NCBI RefSeq assembly: GCF_040892595.1
Contig: NZ_JBFRYB010000001.1
Coordinates: 1,488,001 to 1,552,000, forward strand
Direction of reading: 5' to 3'
Source of the DNA: Zhongshania sp. R06B22
Lineage (GTDB): Bacteria > Pseudomonadota > Gammaproteobacteria > Pseudomonadales > Spongiibacteraceae
Length of the DNA stretch: 64,000 bases
The notes beneath the pieces were generated by a model. The model was not told the DNA's origin, did no database searches, and worked only from the letters and a program-made list of their open reading frames with translations. Positions within the stretch are counted from its first letter, which is position 1. Every line of letters begins with the position of its first letter. Shown in pieces: positions 34,488-43,038 of the stretch. Made by a program: the position numbers and the translations under genes.

Positions 34488-34501
34488 ATCCTTGACTTTA
34501 T

Positions 34502-34532
34502 AAGCCTAGTTTCCCAGCGGGAAGCTAGGCTT
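34502..34532 (+). terminator. Intrinsic terminator after the ATP-grasp gene
   Basis: 14-bp stem (34502-34515 with 34519-34532, one G-U pair) and a 3-nt loop, then a moderately T-rich stretch. It lies just past the ATP-grasp stop codon. The rest of the 397-bp gap to 34884 shows no gene. Confidence 0.75.
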
Positions 34533-34884
34533 TGCTGTTTCTAGCGCCGTAAATTTTTTTGCCCCTCTATAATCCCTTCTGTTTTAGCCTCAGACATCAA
34601 AGCTGAAGCAGGCTCTCGTATTTATTCTCCTTATGACTTCATCCGCATTGGCGATCGGTATACCGGCCTTTTCGATACCTTACCTTAGCTGAGCGTCGTG
34701 GCATCTGGTATTGTTGTTTGGCATTGATTCTGAAGATAATAGCTAAGTAAATAGCGCTGAAAAATTATTATGGAAAATGGTGTTTCAAAGATCGGTTTGC
34801 CGCGCAAAAGTGGCAGATCATGCTATGGTCTTCTAGCGATATGAAATAAATCTGATCTCTTTTTTTGGATGCGGGTGGTGTTCT

Positions 34885-35418
34885 ATGCTTGCAAAAACGT
34901 ACAGCCGTAAAGATCTATTAATACGCAAGGCCGAGGACGGTGATCTTCCGGTGCTGGTAGATTTCCTGGTTAAGTTAGCGCTCCATGTGACTGGTCCACC
35001 TTCGCAAAAGCTGAAGAGAAAAGAACGCAAACGCCTCTTAGATTTTCTCGCGGCAGCCCTTGGCGATAGCGATAAACTACTGGTGGTTGCGGAGCTGCCA
35101 GATACCGGTCTTGTCGGCATGGCCTATGTCTATATTGTGCGTAGCCAAGGCATATGGGAGCAGGCGGGTGACTATGAGTATACGTCTGGCATTATTGATG
35201 ATATCTGGGTGGAGCCGGCGTTTCGCAAGCTGGGTATATTCAGTGCAATGCTGAGGCGGTTGATAGCGTTTGCCGAAAGCCGCGATGTACCCGAGCTCAT
35301 TCTAGAGTACGCGATTTCTAATAAAGAAGCTGAGGCTACCTGGAAAAGACTGGGCTTTGAGGTTACCGGTGTTCGCGCCGCAGCATTTACCAGTTTAGTT
35401 AAGAGTAAGCTGGGATAA
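34885..35418 (+). CDS. GNAT-family N-acetyltransferase
   Basis: 177 residues. N-terminal IRKAEDGDLPVLVDFLVKLA, core DDIWVEPAFRKLGIFSAMLRRL (~110-130, the acetyl-CoA loop is FRKLGIFSAM rather than a standard RxxGxG/A), and NKEAEATWKRLGF near the end. It would acetylate an amine. It precedes the HDAC-family gene by 53 bp to the chosen start, so they probably form an operon that acetylates and deacetylates related amines. SD GGGTGG. Confidence 0.82.
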   Translation: MLAKTYSRKDLLIRKAEDGDLPVLVDFLVKLALHVTGPPSQKLKRKERKRLLDFLAAALGDSDKLLVVAELPDTGLVGMAYVYIVRSQGIWEQAGDYEYTSGIIDDIWVEPAFRKLGIFSAMLRRLIAFAESRDVPELILEYAISNKEAEATWKRLGFEVTGVRAAAFTSLVKSKLG

Positions 35419-35471
35419 AGTTCGTAGAAGGTTTGGTACAGCATGTAATTAGCGGCAGTGGGAGGTGTTTA

Positions 35472-36572
35472 GTGATTGGTGATCGCAGTGTCACAGTTTT
35501 TTATGACGAGCTTATGCTTGGTCATAATCCCGAAGTTGATTTGCCCTTTTTGCCCAGTCGGGTGGAGAAGCGGGTCAGAAATATCCTCAAAGATCTGGAC
35601 TTCAAATGGAGCTATCCGGAACATCCGGGCCGCTTGAACGCGATCAAGGAGTTACTGGACGCCGAGCCAATACCCGGTGTTCAATTCAAAGCGGGCCAGC
35701 AGGCCAGTTATGAACAGCTGGGACGGGTTCATACGACCTCTTATCTCGATCATATATTCTCCCTGGAGGGGAAGACCGCGTGGCTAGATAGTGATACTAC
35801 CGCGGTGTCGCCGAATTCCATCAAGGCGGCGACCTCGGCGGCGGGTAGTGCTATCGCTGCGGTTGAGTGCGTGGTGAGAGGCGAATCGCAAAGTGCATTT
35901 GCACTGGTTCGGCCACCGGGGCATCACGCCGAACCGGTGAGAGCGCGGGGATTTTGCTTATTTAATAACGTCGCCGTAGCCGCGGCTCATGCTCAGGCTA
36001 AACTCGGTTGCGAGCGTATTCTGATCGTTGACTGGGATGCCCATCATGGCAACGGGACTCAGGACATCTTCTGGGCCGATCCCGATGTCTTGTTCTTTGA
36101 TATCCACTGCGCTGCACCTTTCTACCCTGGTTCCGGCCATCTCGAAGAAGTTGGGGGTGGGCTTGGTGAAGGCTATAATATCAATGTGCCGATTCCCGAA
36201 GATGCCGGAGATATCGCCTTTGAAAAGGCATTTCGAGAGATACTGATTCCCGCTGCAGATTATTTTAAGCCGGATCTGGTTCTGATTTCTGCAGGCTTTG
36301 ACGCTCACCGTAACGATATGGCCCTAAACCTTAGTTATGATGGTTTTGCAATGCTCACTAGTATCGTTCAGGGCATTGCTGATAAGCACTGCGAAGGTCG
36401 GCTGGCTTTTGTGCTTGAGGGTGGCTACAACCTAAAATCCCTGTCCCGTGGTGTTCACACTGTATTAGAAGTTCTAGCCGGTGGTGAAGCCCCGGAGAAA
36501 CTAATGGAGCGCGGTTTTAAGGAAGTGGAAGATGCTGCGGAGTTTCATATGGATGCATTTAAAGATGATTAA
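35472..36572 (+). CDS. Histone deacetylase / acetylpolyamine amidohydrolase family enzyme
   Basis: 366 residues from a GTG with a GGAGG SD (the frame is open from a TTG at 35433). Zinc hydrolase of the arginase-deacetylase fold: RPPGHHAE (~150) with the paired His, VDWDAHHGNGT (Asp and His zinc ligands), SAGFDAH (second Asp ligand) and LEGGYNL with the usual glycines. Bacterial members deacylate polyamines or other N-acetyl amines. Neighbour GNAT supports an acetyl-amine cycle. An N-terminal part of about 100 residues includes HPGRLNAI, conserved in the family. Confidence 0.88.
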   Translation: MIGDRSVTVFYDELMLGHNPEVDLPFLPSRVEKRVRNILKDLDFKWSYPEHPGRLNAIKELLDAEPIPGVQFKAGQQASYEQLGRVHTTSYLDHIFSLEGKTAWLDSDTTAVSPNSIKAATSAAGSAIAAVECVVRGESQSAFALVRPPGHHAEPVRARGFCLFNNVAVAAAHAQAKLGCERILIVDWDAHHGNGTQDIFWADPDVLFFDIHCAAPFYPGSGHLEEVGGGLGEGYNINVPIPEDAGDIAFEKAFREILIPAADYFKPDLVLISAGFDAHRNDMALNLSYDGFAMLTSIVQGIADKHCEGRLAFVLEGGYNLKSLSRGVHTVLEVLAGGEAPEKLMERGFKEVEDAAEFHMDAFKDD

Positions 36573-36588
36573 GCGAGCAGTATTATTT

Positions 36589-36606
36589 AGCCGCTCTGAG
36601 CCGGCT
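36589..36606 (+). terminator. Weak hairpin before the small membrane gene
   Basis: AGCCG and CGGCT pair around an 8-nt loop, followed by TTTATT. It lies 17 bp past the deacetylase stop codon. The next gene starts 18 bp downstream, so read-through is likely. Confidence 0.3.
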
Positions 36607-36623
36607 TTATTAAGGATTATAAT

Positions 36624-37001
36624 GTGAATATAGCCATTTCAATATTATTATTCATTGTGGGCCTTATAAACTTTGTTCCCGTTATTGGCGTTATGTCAGC
36701 AGACAGATTATCGAATGCCTATTCAATTGAATTAGTCGGCAACGATATCGTTGTCTTAATGCGTCACCGAGCTTTGCTATTTGGTATTATTGGTGGGTTT
36801 ATACTTTATTCAGTATTCAATCCCAGCTACCAGATTGCAGCGGTGATAATGGCCGCAATTTCAATGCTTGGGTTTTTATATTTTGTTTGTGCTGTTGGTG
36901 ACTACAATGGAGCTATTGCCAAGGTAGCTATAATCGATTTAGTAGGTATTGCAATTTTAGCGATTGCCGCTGTTTTAAAATTCGTCAATGAAAATGGCTA
37001 G
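36624..37001 (+). CDS. Four-helix small membrane protein, unknown
   Basis: 125 residues with four hydrophobic helices (~3-21, ~50-70, ~72-92, ~98-118). Starts with GTG, preceded by AAGGAT. A conserved core RHRALLFGIIGGFILYS is visible. Similar proteins have been labelled phosphopantetheine adenylyltransferase in databases, but no nucleotidyltransferase motif is present, so I do not use that name. Confidence 0.75.
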   Translation: MNIAISILLFIVGLINFVPVIGVMSADRLSNAYSIELVGNDIVVLMRHRALLFGIIGGFILYSVFNPSYQIAAVIMAAISMLGFLYFVCAVGDYNGAIAKVAIIDLVGIAILAIAAVLKFVNENG

Positions 37002-37131
37002 CAAGACTTTAAAATAATCTTATTTTTACCAGTTTCCCCAGTAGTCGTTAATAGTATTTTTCAGAGATGCGCGTCTGCTTATTTGAGTATTTACATCTCA
37101 GTGGTTTTTTATTCAGAAATGAGGTTTGTGT

Positions 37132-37470
37132 ATGAATTGGCGGAAATTAATAAGTTGCTGTGTTTTTTTTATTATCATACCTTTTTCTTCTATCTCCTAT
37201 GCAGACCCGGTGTGGATTGATGTGCGCAGCGCCGGCGAGCATATGATTGACAATATCGAAGGCGACACTCGTATTTCACATGGCGAGATTGTTGCCGAGG
37301 CGAATAAAATGTTTAGCGATAAGGATACCGAAATAATCCTGTATTGCCGCAGTGGCGGCAGAGCCAGCAAAGCAAGATCGGCATTACTCGATGCTGGATA
37401 TACTAATGTATCCAATGTCGGCGGAATAAATGACGCGCGCAAAGCAAGAGGTCTAAGCGAAGCACAGTAA
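37132..37470 (+). CDS. Periplasmic single-domain rhodanese
   Basis: 112 residues. A signal peptide (~1-24, hydrophobic VFFIIIPFSSISYA) exports the protein. The rhodanese domain follows, with active-site loop LYCRSGGRASKA (catalytic Cys in CRSGGRA). It resembles PspE: sulfur transfer to an acceptor such as cyanide or a thiol. Start chosen at ATG with GAGG upstream; a TTG two codons earlier is less likely. Confidence 0.87.
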   Translation: MNWRKLISCCVFFIIIPFSSISYADPVWIDVRSAGEHMIDNIEGDTRISHGEIVAEANKMFSDKDTEIILYCRSGGRASKARSALLDAGYTNVSNVGGINDARKARGLSEAQ

Positions 37471-37582
37471 GTTTGGGCCGTGGCTGATTAGGGCGCATAA
37501 GTTATACGCCGAGTATTGTTAAATTATTTGGCTGCGCAAGGGGCTGTCACCGGCTAGTCCACCACCCAAGGAGCAATCCAGT

Positions 37583-38404
37583 ATGTGCGAATTACTCGGA
37601 ATGAGTGCCAATGTTCCTACCGATATCTGCTTTAGTTTTGCAGGTCTTAGCCGCAGAGGTGGTGAGACCGGTCCCCACGTGGATGGCTGGGGTATCGTAT
37701 TTTACGAGGAGGGTGGAGTTAGAGAGTTTAAAGACTATATGCCAAGCCACGGCTCCAAGCTTTCCCAGTTCTTAAGTGATTACCCCATCAAGAGCCATAT
37801 TGTAATAAGCCATATTCGGCAGGCGAATGTGGGCGGTGTGGGGCTTGAAAATACCCACCCCTTCCAGCGCGAACTTTGGGGGCAAGCCTGGAGCTACGCG
37901 CATAATGGTCAGGTGCCCGCCGCTTTAGATCTGGCAAATACCCGGTTTTCAGCCATAGGTAGCACCGACAGTGAGCGTATATTTTGCTGGCTAATGGATT
38001 CCTTGGCGGCACGCTTCGATGCGGCACCTGATCCACAGGTATGGGCGGACTATTTAAGCGGTTTGTGCGAATCGATAAATAAGCTTGGTGTTTTCAATCT
38101 ATTACTGACCAACGGCAATGCGCTGTTTTGCTTTTGCTCCACTAAGCTATGTTGGATCACTCGGCGTGCGCCCTTCGGAGTTGCCCAATTGTCAGATAAA
38201 GACCTAAGTATTGATTTTGCAGAAGTAACCACAGATAACGATATTGTTACCATGATCGCCACCCAAGCCCTGACCAATAACGAGGTCTGGCATACCATGG
38301 CGCATGGGGAGTGTCGGCTATTTGTGGCGGGAGAGAGCGTTTGGGAATGCCATACTAGGGCGGTTTTACATGCCAGTGCAGCATCGCAAGCAGACGGAGC
38401 TTAA
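37583..38404 (+). CDS. Class II glutamine amidotransferase, YafJ-like
   Basis: 273 residues. The protein starts MCELLGMS, where Cys2 becomes the N-terminal nucleophile after Met removal. GWGIVFYEEGG, HIRQANVG and TDSERIFCWL are GATase_2 features for glutamine hydrolysis. No synthase domain follows, so the ammonia acceptor is unknown. SD AGGAG is about 10 nt upstream. Confidence 0.9.
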   Translation: MCELLGMSANVPTDICFSFAGLSRRGGETGPHVDGWGIVFYEEGGVREFKDYMPSHGSKLSQFLSDYPIKSHIVISHIRQANVGGVGLENTHPFQRELWGQAWSYAHNGQVPAALDLANTRFSAIGSTDSERIFCWLMDSLAARFDAAPDPQVWADYLSGLCESINKLGVFNLLLTNGNALFCFCSTKLCWITRRAPFGVAQLSDKDLSIDFAEVTTDNDIVTMIATQALTNNEVWHTMAHGECRLFVAGESVWECHTRAVLHASAASQADGA

Positions 38405-38478
38405 ATAATAGCTAGCAAGGGATAGTAGCTTCGCTACAATACGTGAGCCCTACTATTGCGAGAATTGGAGAATCACCT

Positions 38479-39288
38479 TTGCAGGCAAAGCTAACGTTAT
38501 TTATTGAAAACGCAGTGACCCAAAGAGTGATCATTTCGCTGATTATTCTAAACGCCATACTTTTGGGAATGGAGACTTCCAGCGGGGCCATGGCGGTGAT
38601 GGGGACGTATATAGTATTCCTTGATCAAGCAATACTGACGGTGTTTGTTGCGGAGATCGCCTGCCGCATATATGTCTATCGGCTCAAGTTTTGGAAAGAC
38701 CCCTGGAGTCTGTTTGATTTTGCGGTGGTGTCCATTGCAATTATTCCGACGAGTGGCGCGTTCTCGGTATTGCGTGCGCTGCGGGTATTAAGGGTGCTGC
38801 GTCTGCTTACGATGATACCGTCTATGCGCCGCGTGGTGGGAGCCTTGCTCAGTGCCATTCCCGGTCTTATCTCAATCGCCGTTGTCTTGCTGATTATTTA
38901 TTATGTATTTGCAGTTATTGCCACCAACCTGTTTGCTCAGGACTACCCGCAGTGGTTTGGTAGCCTGGGCATGTCCTTGTACACGCTGTTTCAAATTATG
39001 ACACTGGAAAGCTGGTCTATGGGCATAGCGCGGCCTGTTATGGAGACCTTCCCCTACGCCTGGGCCTTTTTTATACCCTTTATCTTAGTTGCTACCTTTA
39101 CCATGCTGAACTTGTTCATCGCGATTATTGTTAATGCGATGCAAACCTTTAGCGAGCAGGAGCACAAAGAAACCATCGAGGCAGTAACCGTGCTAGATAA
39201 TGATCTGCACGGAGAATTGAAACTTTTGCGCCAAGAAGTGCGAGAGTTAAGGCAGTTTCTTACTGATAAGACCCTGCCGCCGAGCTAG
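38479..39288 (+). CDS. NaChBac-type voltage-gated ion channel
   Basis: 269 residues from a TTG with a GGAGA SD (a GTG at 38443 in the same frame lacks an SD). Six-helix single-domain channel: S4 carries repeated arginines in LRALRVLRVLRLL; the pore loop contains the selectivity sequence TLESWSMG, identical in type to NavAb/NaChBac, so sodium selectivity is likely. A short cytoplasmic coiled-coil end (~235-265, LHGELKLLRQEVRELRQFL) fits the tetramerising bundle of this family. Confidence 0.9.
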   Translation: MQAKLTLFIENAVTQRVIISLIILNAILLGMETSSGAMAVMGTYIVFLDQAILTVFVAEIACRIYVYRLKFWKDPWSLFDFAVVSIAIIPTSGAFSVLRALRVLRVLRLLTMIPSMRRVVGALLSAIPGLISIAVVLLIIYYVFAVIATNLFAQDYPQWFGSLGMSLYTLFQIMTLESWSMGIARPVMETFPYAWAFFIPFILVATFTMLNLFIAIIVNAMQTFSEQEHKETIEAVTVLDNDLHGELKLLRQEVRELRQFLTDKTLPPS

Positions 39289-39308
39289 CTTTTTTGACGG
39301 TATTTTAC

Positions 39309-39452
39309 GTGCCGTCTTTACTCAAAGTGAAAGTTGCTGCGGCGAATAGTGAGAGCGCCTATGATGGCGCAATGCTAGATCGTTTGAAGGAATTTATGCT
39401 ACTTCACAAGCTGCGTGCGGGTTTGACGCAGTTCAAAAAGAAGGCGGGCTAA
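39309..39452 (+). CDS. Possible 47-residue small protein
   Basis: GTG at 39309 to TAA at 39450-39452; alternative starts are GTG 39327 and ATG 39372. The C-terminal half (LDRLKEFMLLHKLRAGLTQF) would be an amphipathic basic helix. The stop lies one base before the haem-protein start, suggesting coupling. No SD is obvious, and I recognise no family. The gene might equally be a chance open frame. Confidence 0.3.
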   Translation: MPSLLKVKVAAANSESAYDGAMLDRLKEFMLLHKLRAGLTQFKKKAG

Positions 39453-39453
39453 T

Positions 39454-40089
39454 ATGGGAAATCTACTAAGGGCGGCATTGGTTTTTGTTGCTGCGATGTT
39501 GGGGCTGGGAAATGCTATGGCGGTAGAGGAAGCGGAATACGCGGTCGAACTCAAGGAGCAATCCTTTGAGTTGCGACTTTACGAGCCCCATCTTATTGCT
39601 GAAACCCTAGTAGACGGAGAGTTTGACGAGGCCGGCAGTAAAGCCTTCAGGCGACTTTTTAAGTATATATCCGGCAATAATCAGTCTCGTGAAGAACTAA
39701 AAATGACTGCCCCGGTTGGTCAAGGCGCAGCCAGTGAGAAGATCGATATGACTTCGCCTGTGGGGCAGCAGCGTGAAAATGACCAGTGGGCGGTCAGCTT
39801 TATGATGCCCGCAAGCTATTCATTGGAGACTCTACCTGAACCACAAGACCCCATGGTGGTCCTGCGTCAGGTGCCTGCTCGCCACATCGCCGCGATTCGG
39901 TACTCGGGCTTTTGGAGTGAAAAATCGTATCTACTCAATAAGGCAAAGCTGGACGCTTGGATTGAGGAAAAAGGCTTCACGGTAGTGGGCAAGGCGGAAT
40001 GGGCGCGTTACAACGCGCCATTCACTCCCTGGTTTATGCGCCGGAATGAGGTGTTAGTGCCTGTTATGAATCCTTCGGGAAACGACTAA
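39454..40089 (+). CDS. SOUL-family haem-binding protein
   Basis: 211 residues. An N-terminal hydrophobic signal (~5-23) is followed by the SOUL domain: ELRLYEPHLIAET, GSKAFRRLFKYISG, and two repeats of the KMTAPVG/DMTSPVG motif. Members bind haem or related tetrapyrroles in eukaryotes; bacterial function is not established. SD AAGGCGGG is present. The recQ gene converges from the other strand. Confidence 0.87.
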   Translation: MGNLLRAALVFVAAMLGLGNAMAVEEAEYAVELKEQSFELRLYEPHLIAETLVDGEFDEAGSKAFRRLFKYISGNNQSREELKMTAPVGQGAASEKIDMTSPVGQQRENDQWAVSFMMPASYSLETLPEPQDPMVVLRQVPARHIAAIRYSGFWSEKSYLLNKAKLDAWIEEKGFTVVGKAEWARYNAPFTPWFMRRNEVLVPVMNPSGND

Positions 40090-40160
40090 ACATCGCGCTA
40101 TCATCGGCGGACAGGTTTCTGCAGTTCTGGTTTTTAATTGCTATGCCATGAATGTATAAA

Positions 40161-40178
40161 CGCTCAGTAATCTGAGCG
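40161..40178 (-). terminator. Hairpin between SOUL and recQ genes
   Basis: CGCTCAG and CTGAGCG (7 bp, exact) around TAAT. On the minus strand TTTAT follows the stem, so it most likely ends recQ transcription; a bidirectional role is possible. Confidence 0.55.
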
Positions 40179-40192
40179 ATTACTGCGGCAGT

Positions 40193-42337
40193 CTAAATAC
40201 TTAGCGATACTTTGATCGCTTTCAAAATATTGTAATCGTACTCGCCGTCTAAGGCCTCAAAGACGCCTTTCATTTTGCCGTCTTCGCTTAGCTCAAAAGC
40301 AAATTGAATTTCTTTTATTTGTGTTTCATTCAGGCTGATTACGTCGCTGAGTGCAAGTTCGCCGTTGGCGATACCTTGGCAGAGGTGGGCGTAGATAGTG
40401 TTAGTAGATAACTTGCGCTCGCTTGCGATATCTTCTGGCGACTTTCCCTGTTTTAAAAGAGAAATACTGTTGGCGGCGGTGTCATTGATGCCGTCATTTT
40501 GATCATTGTCACTGCCGGCAGTCGCCAGAATAATATCTAAAAATCCCTGACCATAGGCCTCTAGTTTTCTTTCGCCGATACCGGATATGCGGCCAAGCTG
40601 CTCTAGGTTTTGTGGTTGACGCTCGGTCATTTCAGCGAGGGTGGCATCATGGAAAATCATATAGGCGGGAATACTTTGTTCCGTTGCCAGGATTTTACGG
40701 TGATCGCGCAATGCATCCCATAAGGTGTTGTTTGCGGCGCCAGAAAAAGTGCGGGTTTTGCGGCCTTGGCTTTTCTTGCTGATTTTGGCCATTTTCCGCA
40801 AAGTCAGTTGTTCTTCACCTTTTAATACCGGCCGGGCGGTGTCGGTGAGTTGCACGCTGCCGTGCCCTTCAACATCAATATGTAATAAGCCCCGAGCAAT
40901 AATCTGGCGGTATAAGGTTCGCCACTCGGTGCTGTTTAGCTCGGTGCCAATACCGTAGGTGGAAATTTTATCGTGACCGAATTGGCTAATCCGGTCCTGT
41001 TCTTTACCGAGTAATACATCTACTAAATAACTTACGCCAAAGCGCTGCCCGGTGCGGTACACGCAGGACAGTGCCTTTTGTGCGGCAACGGTGGCGTCCC
41101 AGGTTTCTGGCGGTGTGAGGCAGTTGTCACAGTTGCCGCAGGGATGATCTAAGTTGTCGTCAAAATAGCGCAGCAAGGCTTGGCGACGACAGGTGGCGAG
41201 TTCGCAGAGTCCGAGCATGGCGTCTAATTTATGTTGTTCTAGGCGTTTTCGGCCTTCCTCTGCCGTGGAGTTGCCCTGCATTTGTCTGAGGGTAATCACG
41301 TCTTGCAGGCCGTAGGCCATCCACGCATCGGCGGGCAAGCCGTCACGACCTGCACGACCAGTTTCCTGGTAATAGGCTTCAATACTTTTGGGTAAATTTA
41401 AGTGGGCCACAAAGCGTACATCGGGTTTGTCTATGCCCATACCGAAGGCAATGGTGGCGACGATGATGACGCCGTCTTCGCGTAGAAACCGCTCCTGATG
41501 TTGCTGACGCATTTCGTTGCCCAGGCCTGCATGGTAGGGCAGTGCGGTCATGCCTTTGGTGCTTAGCCACTGGGCGACTTCGTCTACCCGTTTGCGCGAC
41601 AGGCAATACACAATGCCGGCTTCGCCTTCGTGCTCGTTCAGAATAAAGCGTAGTAATTGCTCGCGGGCGTTGCCCTGATTTTCGGTAATGCGGTAGCGAA
41701 TATTGGGTCGGTCAAAACCGTCGTTGAAAACCCGAGCTTCTTGCAGTGACAGGCGCTCGATGATTTCCCGCTGCGTTGTGCCGTCGGCGGTGGCGGTGAG
41801 GGCGATACGTGGAATATCGGGAAAGCGTTCGTGGAGAATCGATAGCTTGATGTACTCGGGCCGGAAGTCGTGGCCCCACTGGGATACGCAATGGGCTTCG
41901 TCGATGGCGAATAAGGCCAGCGGCGCTCGGCTTAGGAGGTCGAGCATGCGCGGCATCATTAAGCGTTCTGGCGCCACATAGAGTAGATCCAAGTCGCCAT
42001 TCATCAACGCGGTCTCTACGCCGTTAACTTCCATTGCAGTTTGGCTGGAATTTAAAAATGACGCTCTAATGCCGTTCTGACGCAGCGCCATCACCTGATC
42101 TTGCATGAGTGCGATCAGCGGGGAAACTACAATAGCAGTGCCTTCGCGAACCAGCGCGGGAACCTGAAAACATAGCGACTTACCGCCGCCCGTTGGCATG
42201 AGTACCAGCGCGTCACCGCCATTAACAAGGTGATCTACAATCTCCGCTTGCTGGTTGCGAAAGGCGTCGTAGCCGTAAATTGTTTGCAGGACATGTAAGG
42301 CGGCGTCTGCGGGTTTACTGGTGTCAGTATGTAAGAT
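40193..42337 (-). CDS. recQ: ATP-dependent DNA helicase RecQ, start codon unclear
   Basis: Superfamily 2 3'-5' helicase. Visible: FRNQQAEI (motif 0), Walker [13 protein letters not shown] in [29 protein letters not shown] (motif VI), zinc cluster CGNCDNC, winged helix, HRDC ([13 protein letters not shown]), and a C-terminal HTH ([18 protein letters not shown]). Motif 0 and the preceding helix lie in frame upstream of the first ATG (42199), but there is no ATG, GTG or TTG between 42199 and the DUF2058 stop at 42344. I extended to a possible ATC at 42337 only to mark the coding homology. An out-of-frame ATG overlaps the upstream stop (TAATG), consistent with a +1 frameshift or sequence error. 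Confidence 0.82.
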   Translation of the reverse strand: MLHTDTSKPADAALHVLQTIYGYDAFRNQQAEIVDHLVNGGDALVLMPTGGGKSLCFQVPALVREGTAIVVSPLIALMQDQVMALRQNGIRASFLNSSQTAMEVNGVETALMNGDLDLLYVAPERLMMPRMLDLLSRAPLALFAIDEAHCVSQWGHDFRPEYIKLSILHERFPDIPRIALTATADGTTQREIIERLSLQEARVFNDGFDRPNIRYRITENQGNAREQLLRFILNEHEGEAGIVYCLSRKRVDEVAQWLSTKGMTALPYHAGLGNEMRQQHQERFLREDGVIIVATIAFGMGIDKPDVRFVAHLNLPKSIEAYYQETGRAGRDGLPADAWMAYGLQDVITLRQMQGNSTAEEGRKRLEQHKLDAMLGLCELATCRRQALLRYFDDNLDHPCGNCDNCLTPPETWDATVAAQKALSCVYRTGQRFGVSYLVDVLLGKEQDRISQFGHDKISTYGIGTELNSTEWRTLYRQIIARGLLHIDVEGHGSVQLTDTARPVLKGEEQLTLRKMAKISKKSQGRKTRTFSGAANNTLWDALRDHRKILATEQSIPAYMIFHDATLAEMTERQPQNLEQLGRISGIGERKLEAYGQGFLDIILATAGSDNDQNDGINDTAANSISLLKQGKSPEDIASERKLSTNTIYAHLCQGIANGELALSDVISLNETQIKEIQFAFELSEDGKMKGVFEALDGEYDYNILKAIKVSLSI

Positions 42338-42343
42338 AGTGCA

Positions 42344-42886
42344 TTACCACATTAGGTCGTCGGGGATTTGGTAGGCTGCGTAAGGATCGTCTTCTTCCAC
42401 GGCATCGTTGCTGACTTTGGTGTTGTGCACTAGCACCGCGCTGTCGTCGCGCTGGGCAATTTTATCGGCAATGGCCGCAGGCACTAACTCATAGCCGTCT
42501 CTTAATTTAACCAGGGCAATCACGCCTTTGATTAATTGCGTTTGCAAGAGTGCGTCGACGTATAGTTTTTTGATTTTTTTGCCATCAGTGAATTGATAGG
42601 CGATTTCGCCGCGTCTACGGTCAATCTTGTTTAGCGTTATCAGCTGAATGATTTGGGCTTTAATCGCTTTCTTGTCGGCTTCGGCCTGGCGCTGACGATT
42701 GAGTTCGCGATCGCGCTCGACTTTTTCGGCAAGGGCGCGTTTGGCGGCTTCTTTACTTTCGTCAACAATGACTTGGCCTGTGGCCTTGGCCTGCTTAACT
42801 TGCTTGCGCTTTTCTTGATTAAGTTGCTTGGCCTTCTTCTTGTCGACCATGCCTGCTTTAAGAAGCTGCTCTTGCAGAGATATCAT
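42344..42886 (-). CDS. DUF2058 (YaiL-like) protein
   Basis: 180 residues. Charged, lysine-rich N-terminal half (~10-85) that is probably helical, then a compact domain with GEIAYQFTDGKKIKKLYV. Relatives such as E. coli YaiL are nucleoid or RNA-associated; function is not established. The SD AGGGAGG is strong. Its stop codon overlaps the out-of-frame ATG that precedes recQ, suggesting translational coupling. Confidence 0.87.
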   Translation of the reverse strand: MISLQEQLLKAGMVDKKKAKQLNQEKRKQVKQAKATGQVIVDESKEAAKRALAEKVERDRELNRQRQAEADKKAIKAQIIQLITLNKIDRRRGEIAYQFTDGKKIKKLYVDALLQTQLIKGVIALVKLRDGYELVPAAIADKIAQRDDSAVLVHNTKVSNDAVEEDDPYAAYQIPDDLMW

Positions 42887-43038
42887 GCAATAACCTCCCT
42901 ATGCCTGTGTGAGTGTGTAATGTGATAGCCGTGCCTATTCTAAGCTATTCGCGTCTGCGGAGCTTGGGCTTATTGCGGTCATTTTTGAACCGGGGGCTCA
43001 GCGGCTGTGGACGGTGAGCAGTTAGTGTTCGAGCTGGC

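Noticed and set aside
34885..35418. GNAT gene as ectA for the orphan ectC
   Set aside because: Its sequence lacks EctA-like features, it is separated from ectC by the ATP-grasp gene and terminators, and it pairs with the deacetylase gene.
36624..37001. Phosphopantetheine adenylyltransferase name for the four-helix protein
   Set aside because: No nucleotidyltransferase motif is visible; the product is a hydrophobic membrane protein.
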